The position numbers were made by a program, and so were the translations under genes. DNA of 64,000 nucleotides. Source: BJGV01 sp003230615 (lineage in GTDB: Bacteria; Pseudomonadota; Gammaproteobacteria; Burkholderiales; Nitrosomonadaceae). Under the pieces are notes generated by a model. That model was not told the DNA's origin, ran no database searches, and saw only the letters and a program-made list of their open reading frames with translations. Where the stretch lies: contig OY760140.1 of assembly GCA_963663215.1 (NCBI GenBank), positions 1,302,001 through 1,366,000 on the forward strand, written 5' to 3'. The stretch's first letter is position 1. Each line of letters begins with the position of its first letter. Shown here in pieces: positions 1-9,311 of this stretch.

Positions 1-284
1 GCTTGTCCATTTTCTTTGTTGAATTCGATGTCACCTTCGTCCACGACGCTTATATCATCTATTTGTGCTCGCTTATTAAATGACGTCCTTATTTCTGCTT
101 TCGTTCCATTCTGCAAAACAGGATCATTGGCTATTGCTATTAAAGTTGATTTTATTGCTGCGTACTCTCTGTACACCGGGACTAGTTTCATTCCTAAAAC
201 GGCAACAAAAAACAGCACAAACGACCACAAAAATAAACCTGATAAACCTACGCCCCTTTGCTTATACATTACGTCGTGACGCAT
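1..284 (-). CDS. DUF4845 family membrane protein (partial)
   Basis: The minus strand reads open from an ATG at 284 to the window edge, so about 94 N-terminal residues are seen. A GGAG sequence lies just upstream of the start. A short basic N-terminus (MRHDVMYKQRG) is followed by one hydrophobic segment at about residues 12-32 and then a soluble part. This matches the small single-pass DUF4845 proteins found between lepB and rnc in betaproteobacteria, and lepA and lepB do precede it here. The function of the family is unknown; it is probably cotranscribed with lepB. The C-terminus lies outside the window. Confidence 0.7.
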   Translation of the reverse strand, partial: MRHDVMYKQRGVGLSGLFLWSFVLFFVAVLGMKLVPVYREYAAIKSTLIAIANDPVLQNGTKAEIRTSFNKRAQIDDISVVDEGDIEFNKENGQ

Positions 285-318
285 ATTATTCTCCTAAAAT
301 TTAAGAGCTCTACTCCAA

Positions 319-1122
319 CTACTTAATAGACAATCCAACTCGGCTGAGATCACTGAAATTCCACCAAATCATAAAGGCCTTGCCAACTATATTACGCTCA
401 GGAACAAACCCCCAGTAACGACTATCACTGCTACTATCACGGTTATCTCCCATTGTGAAATAATTTCCAGCAGGTACCTTGCAGCTAAATCCAGAGTTAT
501 TGTAGTCACAATTTTCATGCGATGGAAACTGACGTACCCCAGAAATCTGTATGCCAGGCATTGCCGGATTAAGAATAATGGTGTGGCTGTGCCCATTTAA
601 TGACTCTATATAGCTCCGACTGTACACATAATTTAAACCAGATTCGACATAAGTATACTCGCCTGTTGGTTCCATTTTAACTGGAGCGTCATTCACGATC
701 AGTTGCTTATTGTGATAAGTAATTAAATCTCCAGGAAGACCTACTATACGCTTGATGTAATCCATAGAAGGGTCATCAGGATAACGGAACACTAACACCT
801 CACCACGCTTAGGCTCATTCGTATCAAGCACCTTTAAATTAATAACAGGCAACCGGATACCATAGGTATATTTATTAACCAGAATAAAATCTCCCACCAA
901 TAAAGTTGGAATCATTGATCCGGATGGAATCTTAAAAGGCTCCACCAAAAACGAGCGTAAACAGAATACAATCAGAATTACCGGGAAGAAACTTTTAGGA
1001 TATTCCACCCACCACGGCTCATTAGACTCTGGTGAGCGACTACGCTGTAATACGAAGTAGTCAAGCAGCCAAATACAACCAGTAATTACCAGAAAGATCA
1101 ACATGATGAGAGGAAAATTCAT
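319..1122 (-). CDS. lepB: Signal peptidase I
   Basis: This is the inner-membrane serine protease that removes Sec and Tat signal peptides on the periplasmic face. The protein has 267 residues with two N-terminal hydrophobic segments (about 3-22 and 44-62). The catalytic serine motif PSGSMIPTLLVGD follows the second segment. The catalytic lysine is in YIKRIVGLPGD, and the conserved GDNRDSSSDSRYWGFVP box lies near the C-terminus. It sits 90 bp after lepA on the same strand, the classic lepAB pair, with the DUF4845 gene next. All catalytic boxes are intact. Confidence 0.95.
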   Translation of the reverse strand: MNFPLIMLIFLVITGCIWLLDYFVLQRSRSPESNEPWWVEYPKSFFPVILIVFCLRSFLVEPFKIPSGSMIPTLLVGDFILVNKYTYGIRLPVINLKVLDTNEPKRGEVLVFRYPDDPSMDYIKRIVGLPGDLITYHNKQLIVNDAPVKMEPTGEYTYVESGLNYVYSRSYIESLNGHSHTIILNPAMPGIQISGVRQFPSHENCDYNNSGFSCKVPAGNYFTMGDNRDSSSDSRYWGFVPERNIVGKAFMIWWNFSDLSRVGLSIK

Positions 1123-1212
1123 TCCGTGTCCTATTAAATAATATCTATTATCCGACTAAACATGGATATCCACGTAGCCATATCAGTGTATGACTACCAA
1201 CATTCTCTTCTA

Positions 1213-3009
1213 CTATTTGTCACCCACTTGTAGTATTGCTAGAAACGCTTCTTGTGGTATTTCTACATTGCCCACATGTTTCATCCGTTTCTTCCCTGCC
1301 TTCTGTTTTTCCAACAGCTTACGCTTTCGACTAATATCGCCTCCATAACATTTAGCGAGCACATTCTTACGCAATGCTTTGATGCTCTCTCTGGAGATGA
1401 TGTGCGCACCAATCGCAGCCTGCACTGCAATATCAAACATTTGACGTGGAATCAAACCACGCATTCTTCGCACCAATTCACGCGCCCGGTGATTGCTATT
1501 CGTACGATGCACTATAAGCGATAGTGCATCTACTTTATCCCCATTGATGAGTATATCTAGCTTGACTAAATCGGAAGCACGAAATTCCTTAAACTCGTAA
1601 TCTAGTGAAGCATATCCCCGACTTGTAGATTTGAGTTTGTCAAAGAAATCCATCACTACTTCGTTTAGCGGCATCTCATAAGTAAGCATCACTTGCCTAC
1701 CCATATATTGCATGTTTTTCTGCACCCCACGCTTGCCAGTACATAGCGTAATTACAGAGCCAACATATTCCTGAGGAACTAGTATAGCGGCAGTAATAAT
1801 TGGTTCGCGTATTTCCTCTATCTTAGAGGGGTCAGGCATTTTAGATGGATTCTCAATTTCTAATACCGTGCCGTCACGCATAACTATCTGACAAACTACC
1901 GTCGGTGCAGTAGTTATGAGGTCCACATTGTATTCACGCTCTAAACGAGCCTGCACAATGTCCAAATGCAACAGACCAAGAAACCCACAACGGAAACCGA
2001 AACCTAAGGCCTGCGATGTTTCAGGCTCGTACTGCAGTGAGGAATCATTGAGCTTTAATTTCTCCAGTGCGTCACGTAAAACGTCATATTGATTTGATTC
2101 AATCGGATATAATCCAGCGAATACTTGAGGCTTAATCTCTTTAAAACCAAGTAATGGTCGAGAGGCTGGACATTCTACCAGAGTAACAGTGTCTCCCACC
2201 CTGGCAGACTTTAACTCCTTGATACCAGAAGAAATGATAAAGCCAACTTCTCCTGCGCTTAGAGATGCCTTGCTTTTCGATTTAGGTGTAAATACACCGA
2301 CCTCTTCACATAAGTAAGAGGCTTTACTCGCCATGAGTAGAATCCTATCTTTAGGTTTGAGAACTCCATCTACCACTCGCACCAGCATCACGACTCCAAC
2401 ATAATTATCGAACCATGAATCAATAATAAGCGCTTTCAGCGGCGCAGCAGGATCCCCATTCGGCGCCGGAATACGTGTTATTACCTCTTCCAAGATATCC
2501 TTTACACCTTCGCCCGTCTTAGCACTGACGCGCAGAGCATCTTGGGCATCTATACCAATAATATCTCCAATTTCCTCAATAACGCGTGCAGGTTCGGCTG
2601 CAGGTAAGTCAATTTTATTTAGTATCGGTACCACTTCAACACCCTGCTCAATGGCGGCATAACAATTTGCTACAGTCTGAGCTTCAACACCTTGTGACGC
2701 ATCCACAACTAGCAACGCACCTTCGCAAGCAGCAAGGGATCGTGACACTTCGTAAGAAAAATCTACATGCCCAGGAGTATCGATCAGATTCAGAAGATAA
2801 GATTTACCTTCGCATGATTTATATTCAAGTGCGACAGTCTGTGCCTTTATGGTAATTCCACGTTCGCGCTCCAAATCCATTGAATCCAATACTTGCGCTT
2901 CCATTTCGCGATCTGATAAACCACCACACAAATGAATGATACGATCAGCCAAGGTAGATTTGCCATGGTCAATGTGTGCGATAATAGAAAAATTGCGAAT
3001 GTGCTGCAT
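1213..3009 (-). CDS. lepA: Elongation factor 4 (LepA), ribosome-associated GTPase
   Basis: A 598-residue translational GTPase of normal family length. The G1 P-loop is AHIDHGKST near residue 12, the G2 region is RERGIT, G3 is DTPGH and G4 is NKID. The C-terminal LepA-specific domain follows (GYASLDYEFKEF; RKRKLLEKQKAGKKRMK at the end). EF4 acts on stalled or mistranslocated ribosomes. It is the first gene of lepA-lepB. A terminator at 3071-3092 isolates it from the mucD group upstream, so it should have its own promoter, which I could not place. Confidence 0.96.
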   Translation of the reverse strand: MQHIRNFSIIAHIDHGKSTLADRIIHLCGGLSDREMEAQVLDSMDLERERGITIKAQTVALEYKSCEGKSYLLNLIDTPGHVDFSYEVSRSLAACEGALLVVDASQGVEAQTVANCYAAIEQGVEVVPILNKIDLPAAEPARVIEEIGDIIGIDAQDALRVSAKTGEGVKDILEEVITRIPAPNGDPAAPLKALIIDSWFDNYVGVVMLVRVVDGVLKPKDRILLMASKASYLCEEVGVFTPKSKSKASLSAGEVGFIISSGIKELKSARVGDTVTLVECPASRPLLGFKEIKPQVFAGLYPIESNQYDVLRDALEKLKLNDSSLQYEPETSQALGFGFRCGFLGLLHLDIVQARLEREYNVDLITTAPTVVCQIVMRDGTVLEIENPSKMPDPSKIEEIREPIITAAILVPQEYVGSVITLCTGKRGVQKNMQYMGRQVMLTYEMPLNEVVMDFFDKLKSTSRGYASLDYEFKEFRASDLVKLDILINGDKVDALSLIVHRTNSNHRARELVRRMRGLIPRQMFDIAVQAAIGAHIISRESIKALRKNVLAKCYGGDISRKRKLLEKQKAGKKRMKHVGNVEIPQEAFLAILQVGDK

Positions 3010-3070
3010 TAGAGGTTAAAGTCCGATAAGCGGAGAAATAATGGTCAAGGTTTAGCACTGTGGAACAACT

Positions 3071-3092
3071 AAAAAGGGCACATATTGTGCCC
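3071..3092 (-). terminator. Rho-independent terminator after the rpoE-mucD-glutaredoxin group
   Basis: On the minus strand GGGCACA and TGTGCCC pair around a 3-nt loop and are followed directly by five T residues. It lies downstream of the glutaredoxin-like gene and upstream of lepA, so it marks the end of the stress-response transcript. Confidence 0.75.
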
Positions 3093-3168
3093 TCATGAAA
3101 GCTTATAGCTTGATTCCGAAGATGTTTTCCACGTTGCCCGCTTTATGTTGATTCAAGAAGCGCACATT

Positions 3169-3483
3169 CTAGCGAATTTTAGCAAAATAAGCATCTAACG
3201 CGATTGGGTCAAGATGAAAATGACAGATTTCCTCTTCATCCGCTATTAGCACAGGAATACGTTCGCCGTACTGTGCTAATAGTTCGACGTTGCTGTCCAC
3301 ATCTACCAATTTAACATGGAAACAATACCGCACCTGCAATTCCTTTAGAGCGGCGACCATGTCAAAGCAAAGATGGCATTCCTTTCGGCCATATATAATC
3401 AGACTAACTGATTCCGGCAGGACTAAACTACTTACTGTCGCCTCCTTTGAGCTGCATGGTAATAAATGAGGTTGTGTTGCCAC
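3169..3483 (-). CDS. Glutaredoxin-like (DUF836 family) thioredoxin-fold protein
   Basis: A protein of up to 104 residues with a CxxC redox motif (GRKECHLCFDM, about residues 32-42) followed by a thioredoxin-fold pattern including the cis-proline-like stretch ERIPVL. The reading frame overlaps the 3' end of mucD by 56 nt. The true start may lie within the overlap or slightly downstream, because the first 20 residues look unlike the family. Small glutaredoxin-like genes between mucD and lepA recur in betaproteobacteria. A role in thiol-disulfide exchange is inferred; the partner is unknown. Confidence 0.7.
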   Translation of the reverse strand: MATQPHLLPCSSKEATVSSLVLPESVSLIIYGRKECHLCFDMVAALKELQVRYCFHVKLVDVDSNVELLAQYGERIPVLIADEEEICHFHLDPIALDAYFAKIR

Positions 3484-4855
3484 GCTTTACTAGTAACGCG
3501 ATATTGCGACCTTCCTTACTTTTGTTGAGCAATTGATTAAATTGCTCAACAGTAGCCGCATCTTGGTTATTTATGCCAAGAATTATATCACCAGGACGTA
3601 TTCCGACACGACTAGCGATACCTGGCCGTATAGCTTCTACCAGTAAACCACTATTCACTTCAAGTTGTTTTTTCTCATTGTTAGTGAGTTCGCGCAAAGC
3701 GAGCCCGATACGGTTAGATGTATCGGGCGCCTTGCTTTTTTTGCTTCCACGACTAGCAATTTTCTCATCTGATGGAAATTCATCTACTAACACTATCATT
3801 TTCTTAGTAGAGCCATTCCGCCACACTTGAATTGATACCTTTGATCCTGGTTTAGTAGCCCCTACAATGCGTGGCAAATCGCTAGAAGTACTTACAGCTT
3901 TACCATCAAATCGCATGATCACATCTTTCGTTTTGATACCGGCTTCCTCTGCGGGACCCCCTTTTTGTACCAAAGTTACCAGGGCGCCACTAGGTTTAGC
4001 TAGACCAAATAATTCAGCTAATTCTTTGGTCACTTCCTGAATCATCACGCCAATTCTGCCACGACTTACCTTCCCTGTATCTTTTAATTGGTTAGAAATG
4101 TCTGTAGCAACGTCAATAGGAATAGCAAATGACAGACCCATGTAGCCACCTGTGCGGCTATATATCTGTGAGTTAATGCCAACCACTTCACCCTTCATAT
4201 TAAACAACGGTCCCCCAGAATTTCCGGGATTTATGGCTACGTCAGTCTGAATAAAAGGAACATAGTTTTCCTGTGCTAATGATCGCCCCTTAGCACTGAC
4301 AATACCAGCTGTCACACTGCTCTCAAAGCCAAATGGCGATCCAATCGCCACAACCCATTCACCTACTTTGAGTTTGTTGGGATCTCCTTGGGTTACTTGA
4401 GGTAAATTGCTGGCCTCTATCTTCAGAAGAGCTATATCAGTCTTGCGGTCAACGCCTATTATTTCAGCTCGAAATTCTCGTTTATCGTTCAATTTGACAG
4501 TAATTTCATCAGCAGCATTGACTACATGAGCATTGGTCAAAATATACCCGTCTGCACTGATGATAAAACCTGAGCCTAGCGATTTAGATTCAAACTCCCT
4601 AGGAGCCCCCTTAGGAATAACGCCATGAGGTGTATGGCGACGAAAAAATTCGAAAAACGGACTGTTCTCTGGAATATTTGGCATTCCTGGAATTACCTGA
4701 TTCTCGTATGTATTATGGATCTGGGTGGTACTAATATTCACTACGGCCGCCCCTTGCTTTTCAATGAGATCAGTAAAGTCAGGCAACTTTTTAGTCTGCG
4801 CAAAAACAGAGAAAGAAAGTCCGAATAACAATGCTAGAAAAAATTTATGCATCAA
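3428..4855 (-). CDS. mucD: Periplasmic serine endoprotease, DegP/MucD (HtrA) family
   Basis: A 475-residue HtrA protease with a Sec signal peptide (about residues 1-19, ending VFAQ). The triad is visible: His in TNAHVV, Asp in RKTDIALLKI and Ser in NPGNSGGPLF. Two PDZ domains follow (about 265-350 and 380-470). It degrades or refolds misfolded envelope proteins. Its place after rpoE-rseA-rseB is the MucD arrangement, so control by the sigma-E-like factor is likely. A 196-bp gap separates it from rseB, so an internal promoter is possible. Confidence 0.93.
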   Translation of the reverse strand: MMHKFFLALLFGLSFSVFAQTKKLPDFTDLIEKQGAAVVNISTTQIHNTYENQVIPGMPNIPENSPFFEFFRRHTPHGVIPKGAPREFESKSLGSGFIISADGYILTNAHVVNAADEITVKLNDKREFRAEIIGVDRKTDIALLKIEASNLPQVTQGDPNKLKVGEWVVAIGSPFGFESSVTAGIVSAKGRSLAQENYVPFIQTDVAINPGNSGGPLFNMKGEVVGINSQIYSRTGGYMGLSFAIPIDVATDISNQLKDTGKVSRGRIGVMIQEVTKELAELFGLAKPSGALVTLVQKGGPAEEAGIKTKDVIMRFDGKAVSTSSDLPRIVGATKPGSKVSIQVWRNGSTKKMIVLVDEFPSDEKIASRGSKKSKAPDTSNRIGLALRELTNNEKKQLEVNSGLLVEAIRPGIASRVGIRPGDIILGINNQDAATVEQFNQLLNKSKEGRNIALLVKRGNTTSFITMQLKGGDSK

Positions 4856-5051
4856 TTTCTTGTCCTTGAAAAATTAATACTACGCAGTTGAAATCCTCAA
4901 CCTGAACTTTGGTCAAGTTTTATATCTGGAATTATCTCGGGTTGATGCTAAAAAATCTAAACAAAGTGAAGAAAATACATGGCTTAATTCTTTTGCTAGT
5001 TCTGTTCTTCTTGTATCAAGTCAATCATAATTTTATTATTATGATTGCTCT

Positions 5052-6053
5052 TTATTCTGCCCATTTGACTTTGTAATTTACCACAGAGTTACCAATCTGT
5101 ATCACTGTTGCCGGCGGCACCTCTCCTATCGTAGTAACCATATTACCTCCCACTGTTCGGGTATAAATATTCATGGCACCCTGGCGAGGAAAGGATTTTT
5201 GAACGGGCTGAAAATCACCTTCTTCAGCTGGCTCAATAAACACTGAAACAGCGGCCAGACCATCCGAAAGCGTAATATGGCTAATAGGTGTAGTTCTTCC
5301 AGAAAGGCTACGCTTCACCTCGATGACTTTCATGAAGCCGGGAGGGAGGTTTTCTACCTGCCAACCAAGTTCACCTTTCTCCATCTTGGAAGACACTAGA
5401 TTGGTAATATGCAACTTAGCAGATTTTGTAAGATAGTTGGGCTTCAACAGTTCTTCATCTATTTCACCATCAATTTCCAATTGGGTAAAAACAAACTGTT
5501 CCACCACCTGGCCCCTATCCATCACTGCTGCTTTAAGTAACAAACCAGTAGAGATATCCACCCACAACTTTTGGCTATAGCGCATATTATCCCTAGATTC
5601 CAGCACAATTACTTGACACTCGTAATCACTAATTCGCTGCCTCCCACCTTTTTTTACAATATAGTTGTCGTTAAGCCTACTCAACGGTTCTGGCAACAGC
5701 GCAGGAAAGAATTTGCGCAACCCTCGTTTTTCGGTTACCACGGTATTTCTTTCCGGAAAATAACATCTCACTTCATCATTGTTACGAATGACCTCACGCG
5801 GCGAACCATCGAGTACCTCGATTCTCTCCCTTTCCCCCTCCTTATCCACCTTGTGTACGACTCGCGAGGTCTCCATATGACCTCCAGAAGAATATACAAA
5901 AGTGCCAATGTAATTGTGCAGACGGGGAGCAGCTACAATTCTTTGTAACCAGCGCTGCGCTTCTGCTGACGTACTAGTAGGGTCCTGTGCAAATGAGGGC
6001 ATTACAAGACCAGATAGCAACAATAAGGGAACTATCGCAACTCTTCTTGTCAT
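5052..6053 (-). CDS. rseB: MucB/RseB-type periplasmic regulator of sigma-E
   Basis: A 333-residue protein with a Sec signal peptide (cleavage after PSFAQ, about residue 23). A lipoprotein-localisation-like beta domain (about 30-210) and the smaller C-terminal MucB/RseB domain (about 225-325) follow. The family binds the anti-sigma factor RseA in the periplasm and protects it from proteolysis until lipid or lipopolysaccharide signals arrive. The start overlaps the rseA stop by 4 nt (ATGA), so the two are translationally coupled. Order and length fit the family. Confidence 0.88.
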   Translation of the reverse strand: MTRRVAIVPLLLLSGLVMPSFAQDPTSTSAEAQRWLQRIVAAPRLHNYIGTFVYSSGGHMETSRVVHKVDKEGERERIEVLDGSPREVIRNNDEVRCYFPERNTVVTEKRGLRKFFPALLPEPLSRLNDNYIVKKGGRQRISDYECQVIVLESRDNMRYSQKLWVDISTGLLLKAAVMDRGQVVEQFVFTQLEIDGEIDEELLKPNYLTKSAKLHITNLVSSKMEKGELGWQVENLPPGFMKVIEVKRSLSGRTTPISHITLSDGLAAVSVFIEPAEEGDFQPVQKSFPRQGAMNIYTRTVGGNMVTTIGEVPPATVIQIGNSVVNYKVKWAE

Positions 6054-6583
6054 CTGGTAGATCTCTTGTCCGAATCAGAAACTGTATATATATAAGGATA
6101 AGGCGCTACACCATGCATCGACACGCGAGGAGAAAATTCCCCATGTACTAGTAAATAGTCATTAATTTGAGCTGGTACGGGAATAGAAGCAGGAATAACG
6201 GTGGGTTCTGACTGTACAGCCGCTTGAAGAACTGATTTGTCAGCAATAGATTCCAATGGTCGATCCATAGTCTGCACACTCATCCACACCACTGCGGCCA
6301 CTGCTGTCATCATCGAAGCTGCAACCGAAAAAGCAAAAACCCTACCCTTGTGTTCTGAAGGAAGGTATGGCGCCAACACGGTCGGTTCTGCGGCAAGTTT
6401 CTTGCTAACTTGTAATGTAATGTCAATAGGCACCGCTACCGAATGACGCAAGGTATCACCAATTAAATGATAAATCGCCCAGTCGTTGCGTAGATCTTCT
6501 GTTTTCTTAATTTGAGCAATGGTATCAGCAATATCAACGTTATCCAATTCACCGTCCATCAATGCCGATATTTTATTTTTCAT
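6050..6583 (-). CDS. rseA: Anti-sigma-E factor RseA/MucA
   Basis: A 177-residue inner-membrane protein. The N-terminal cytoplasmic domain (MKNKISALMDGELD, then a helical part ending near residue 80) is the typical sigma-binding fold. One transmembrane segment follows at about 84-106, then a short periplasmic tail. It sequesters RpoE at the membrane and is degraded stepwise under envelope stress. Its start is 1 nt from the rpoE stop and its end overlaps rseB, so the three form one operon. Confidence 0.85.
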   Translation of the reverse strand: MKNKISALMDGELDNVDIADTIAQIKKTEDLRNDWAIYHLIGDTLRHSVAVPIDITLQVSKKLAAEPTVLAPYLPSEHKGRVFAFSVAASMMTAVAAVVWMSVQTMDRPLESIADKSVLQAAVQSEPTVIPASIPVPAQINDYLLVHGEFSPRVSMHGVAPYPYIYTVSDSDKRSTR

Positions 6584-6584
6584 G

Positions 6585-7196
6585 CTACCACCTTTTATCT
6601 TTGCCGATTTCCATCACGGATTGTAATTTATCTGCTATCGCTTCACGCGCACGAAATATTCTTGATCGTACTGTGCCAGTAGGGCAGCTCATAATGCTTG
6701 CAATTTCCTCATAACTCAACCCCTCGATTTCTCTTAGAGTAATCGCCGAACGCAATTCCTCTGGTAATGCTTGTAAAGCCTGATGCACCGTTTGAGCAAT
6801 CTGCTTACTCATTAACTCATTTTCAGGAGTATTCAGCTCCCGCAATTGACTTCCTTCCTCAAAATTTTCAGCAACCTCAATATCAAATTCGTTGGTAATG
6901 GTCGATGCTCGCCGCTTCTGGGCTACCAAAAAATTCTTTGCTGCATTAATACCTATGCGATACAACCAAGTATAAAAAGCACTATCGCCACGGAACGATG
7001 ATAGTGACCTATAAGCCTTAATAAAAGTCTCCTGTGTAACATCTTCAACCTCAGCGGAATCACGAATGAATTGCGACAACAATCGAGCCAGCTTCCGTTG
7101 ATATTTGACCACCAATAAATCGAACGCTCGCTTATCTCCACGCTGTGCGCGTTCAACTAATTGCTGATCAATTTCTCGGTCACCCATATGCTGCAC
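6585..7196 (-). CDS. rpoE: RNA polymerase ECF sigma factor, sigma-E/AlgU type
   Basis: A 203-residue ECF sigma factor. Region 2 is visible (YQRKLARLLSQFIRD; DVTQETFIKAYRSL; the -10-binding FYTWLYRIGINAAKNFL). Region 4 is ALPEELRSAITLREIEGLSYEEIA followed by the helix-turn-helix (GTVRSRIFRAREAI). It directs transcription of envelope-stress genes. First gene of the operon rpoE-rseA-rseB, with mucD behind. The upstream 288-bp gap to nadB should hold its promoter; no confident sigma-E-type box was identified by eye. Confidence 0.93.
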   Translation of the reverse strand: MQHMGDREIDQQLVERAQRGDKRAFDLLVVKYQRKLARLLSQFIRDSAEVEDVTQETFIKAYRSLSSFRGDSAFYTWLYRIGINAAKNFLVAQKRRASTITNEFDIEVAENFEEGSQLRELNTPENELMSKQIAQTVHQALQALPEELRSAITLREIEGLSYEEIASIMSCPTGTVRSRIFRAREAIADKLQSVMEIGKDKRW

Positions 7197-7484
7197 ATTC
7201 CCTGAATTTTATGAATTATACTTGTGGTCACAACTGCATCATGACACGGCAGGTCAAGTATACTCGTTCAGAGTTTCATTCGAAAACCGAGAATCACTTC
7301 TTACTATGTATGGTCTGTCCTACAGGACAACATACATCCTATCTGTGCTAAGAGACAACATACATACTACATTAGTTCACATTAAAAAAGGTTATTCCAC
7401 GAAAACTGTGCGGTATTATAAATGCCACGTATAAATTCTGTTATGATTTTTGAATAACGGTTTGTGAAGCTAACTTAGATTCTA

Positions 7485-9071
7485 ATGTCTCATACCTATT
7501 TTGACACTCTCATTATCGGCAGTGGTCTCGCCGGCCTCACGCTTGCACTTAACCTAGCAAAAAGCAAAAAAGTTGGCCTTATCACTAAACAGACATTACT
7601 TGATGGTGCCAGTAGCTGGGCTCAAGGCGGCATCGCTGCTGCGCTTTCTGAAAAAGATTCGCCTGAAGTCCATATACGCGACACACTAAGTGCAGGTGCT
7701 GGGTTGTGCAATGAAGAAATTACACGCAGCGTATTGAAAAATGGCCCACAAGCCATCCAGTGGCTAATTGCACAAGGAGTACCATTTACCCGTGACCAAG
7801 GTAACAAAACTGGTTATCACCTTACAAGGGAAGGGGGTCATAGTGTACGTCGAGTGATTCATGCGGCAGACACTACTGGGCAAGCAGTACAACGAACCTT
7901 GGGTGAGAAAGCTCGCGCTCATACGAATATCACCGTGCTTGAGCACCATATCGCGATCGATCTCATCACCAGCATAAAATTAGGCCTCTCAGACAATGAT
8001 GGCAACAATTGCTATGGCGCTTATGCATTGGATAATCTGTCAGGCCAAGTCAGCACCTTCTCCGCACAAAATACAGTGCTGGCAACTGGTGGGGCTGGTA
8101 AAGTTTACCTCTATACCACCAATCCTGATACAGCTACTGGAGATGGTATTGCAATGGGATGGCGCGCGGGTTGCCGCGTTGCCAATATGGAATTCATTCA
8201 GTTTCACCCTACTTGCCTTTACCATCCCCACGCCAAATCGTTCCTAATCACTGAAACAGTACGCGGGGAAGGCGGTCTACTAAAACTTCTGGACGGCAAG
8301 CGCTTCATGCCGTTGCATGATGAGCGCGCTGAGCTTGCGCCACGCGACATTGTCGCCCGCGCCATTGATTTTGAAATGAAAAAAAAGGGTCTTGATTGTG
8401 TTTATCTTGACATTTCACACAAATCGGCATATTTCCTGAAGGAACACTTCCCATATATTTACGCCCGTTGCCTGGAACTAGGCATAGACATTACTCGAGA
8501 CCCCATCCCGGTAGTACCCGCAGCTCATTACACCTGTGGCGGTATCGTCACCAACTTAAACGGTAAAACCAACCTGGGCAATCTATATGCAATAGGCGAA
8601 ACCGCACACACGGGACTTCACGGCGCCAACCGGCTTGCAAGTAATTCGCTGCTAGAGTGTCTCGTATTCGGACAAGCAGCTGCCGAGGATATACTTAATC
8701 AAGCACCTTTACCTACTATGAAATTACCACAATGGGATGAAAGTCGAGTTACTGACGCCGACGAAGAAATTATTATCTCGCATAACTGGGATGAATTACG
8801 CCGTTTTATGTGGAGTTATGTTGGTATCGTTCGAACCAATAAACGTCTTCAGCGTGCGCAACACCGTATAAAGTTACTGCATGAAGAAATCAATGAATAT
8901 TATGCAAACTTCCGCGTGACTAGCGATCTGTTAGAGCTTCGCAATCTGGTAAGCACTGCCGACCTGATCGTGCAAAGTGCTATGCTGCGTCATGAAAGCC
9001 GTGGGCTGCATTTTAGCCTAGATTATCCGGATATGCTGCAACATGCGAAGGATACGGTATTAAAAAGATAG
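7485..9071 (+). CDS. nadB: L-aspartate oxidase
   Basis: A 528-residue FAD enzyme that oxidises L-aspartate to iminoaspartate, the first step of NAD synthesis, working with quinolinate synthase NadA. The N-terminal dinucleotide-binding motif is IIGSGLAGLTLAL. The succinate-dehydrogenase-like flavoprotein signatures SSWAQGGIAA, HTGLHGANRLASNSLLE and EFIQFHPT are present, and the C-terminal helical domain begins near residue 430. Length is normal. It stands alone, divergent from rpoE, with no nadA or nadC in view. Confidence 0.95.
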   Translation: MSHTYFDTLIIGSGLAGLTLALNLAKSKKVGLITKQTLLDGASSWAQGGIAAALSEKDSPEVHIRDTLSAGAGLCNEEITRSVLKNGPQAIQWLIAQGVPFTRDQGNKTGYHLTREGGHSVRRVIHAADTTGQAVQRTLGEKARAHTNITVLEHHIAIDLITSIKLGLSDNDGNNCYGAYALDNLSGQVSTFSAQNTVLATGGAGKVYLYTTNPDTATGDGIAMGWRAGCRVANMEFIQFHPTCLYHPHAKSFLITETVRGEGGLLKLLDGKRFMPLHDERAELAPRDIVARAIDFEMKKKGLDCVYLDISHKSAYFLKEHFPYIYARCLELGIDITRDPIPVVPAAHYTCGGIVTNLNGKTNLGNLYAIGETAHTGLHGANRLASNSLLECLVFGQAAAEDILNQAPLPTMKLPQWDESRVTDADEEIIISHNWDELRRFMWSYVGIVRTNKRLQRAQHRIKLLHEEINEYYANFRVTSDLLELRNLVSTADLIVQSAMLRHESRGLHFSLDYPDMLQHAKDTVLKR

Positions 9072-9104
9072 TGCTTCCACCTAGCGTTTCCACCTCTAAT
9101 ACAA

Positions 9105-9296
9105 CTATTTTGTCAGCAAGCTGAACTCCTTAAACTGTATTTCATAGAACAAGAGTTCAATGCCAGCTAAAATAGACAAAACCAGCATCACTGTATACAG
9201 TGTAGAAGCTTTAACATGAATGATAAAAAGAGCGCAGCTGACACAAAATATCTCACTCCTGACAATTAGCCATATAATATTAGTGCTCTTCATCAT
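9105..9296 (-). CDS. Possible small membrane protein, function unknown
   Basis: A 63-residue frame with two hydrophobic stretches (about 6-26 and 34-51). An AGGA sequence sits about nine bases before the ATG. It lies divergently from ygfZ in a gap otherwise without a gene. I do not recognise a family, and the frame could be chance; codon usage cannot be judged at this length. Confidence 0.35.
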   Translation of the reverse strand: MMKSTNIIWLIVRSEIFCVSCALFIIHVKASTLYTVMLVLSILAGIELLFYEIQFKEFSLLTK

Positions 9297-9311
9297 TCAT
9301 ACTTTTCCTGC

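Noticed and set aside
7320..7365. Direct repeat of GACAACATACAT upstream of nadB
   Set aside because: Only two copies of 12 bases in A+T-rich DNA; no supported function.
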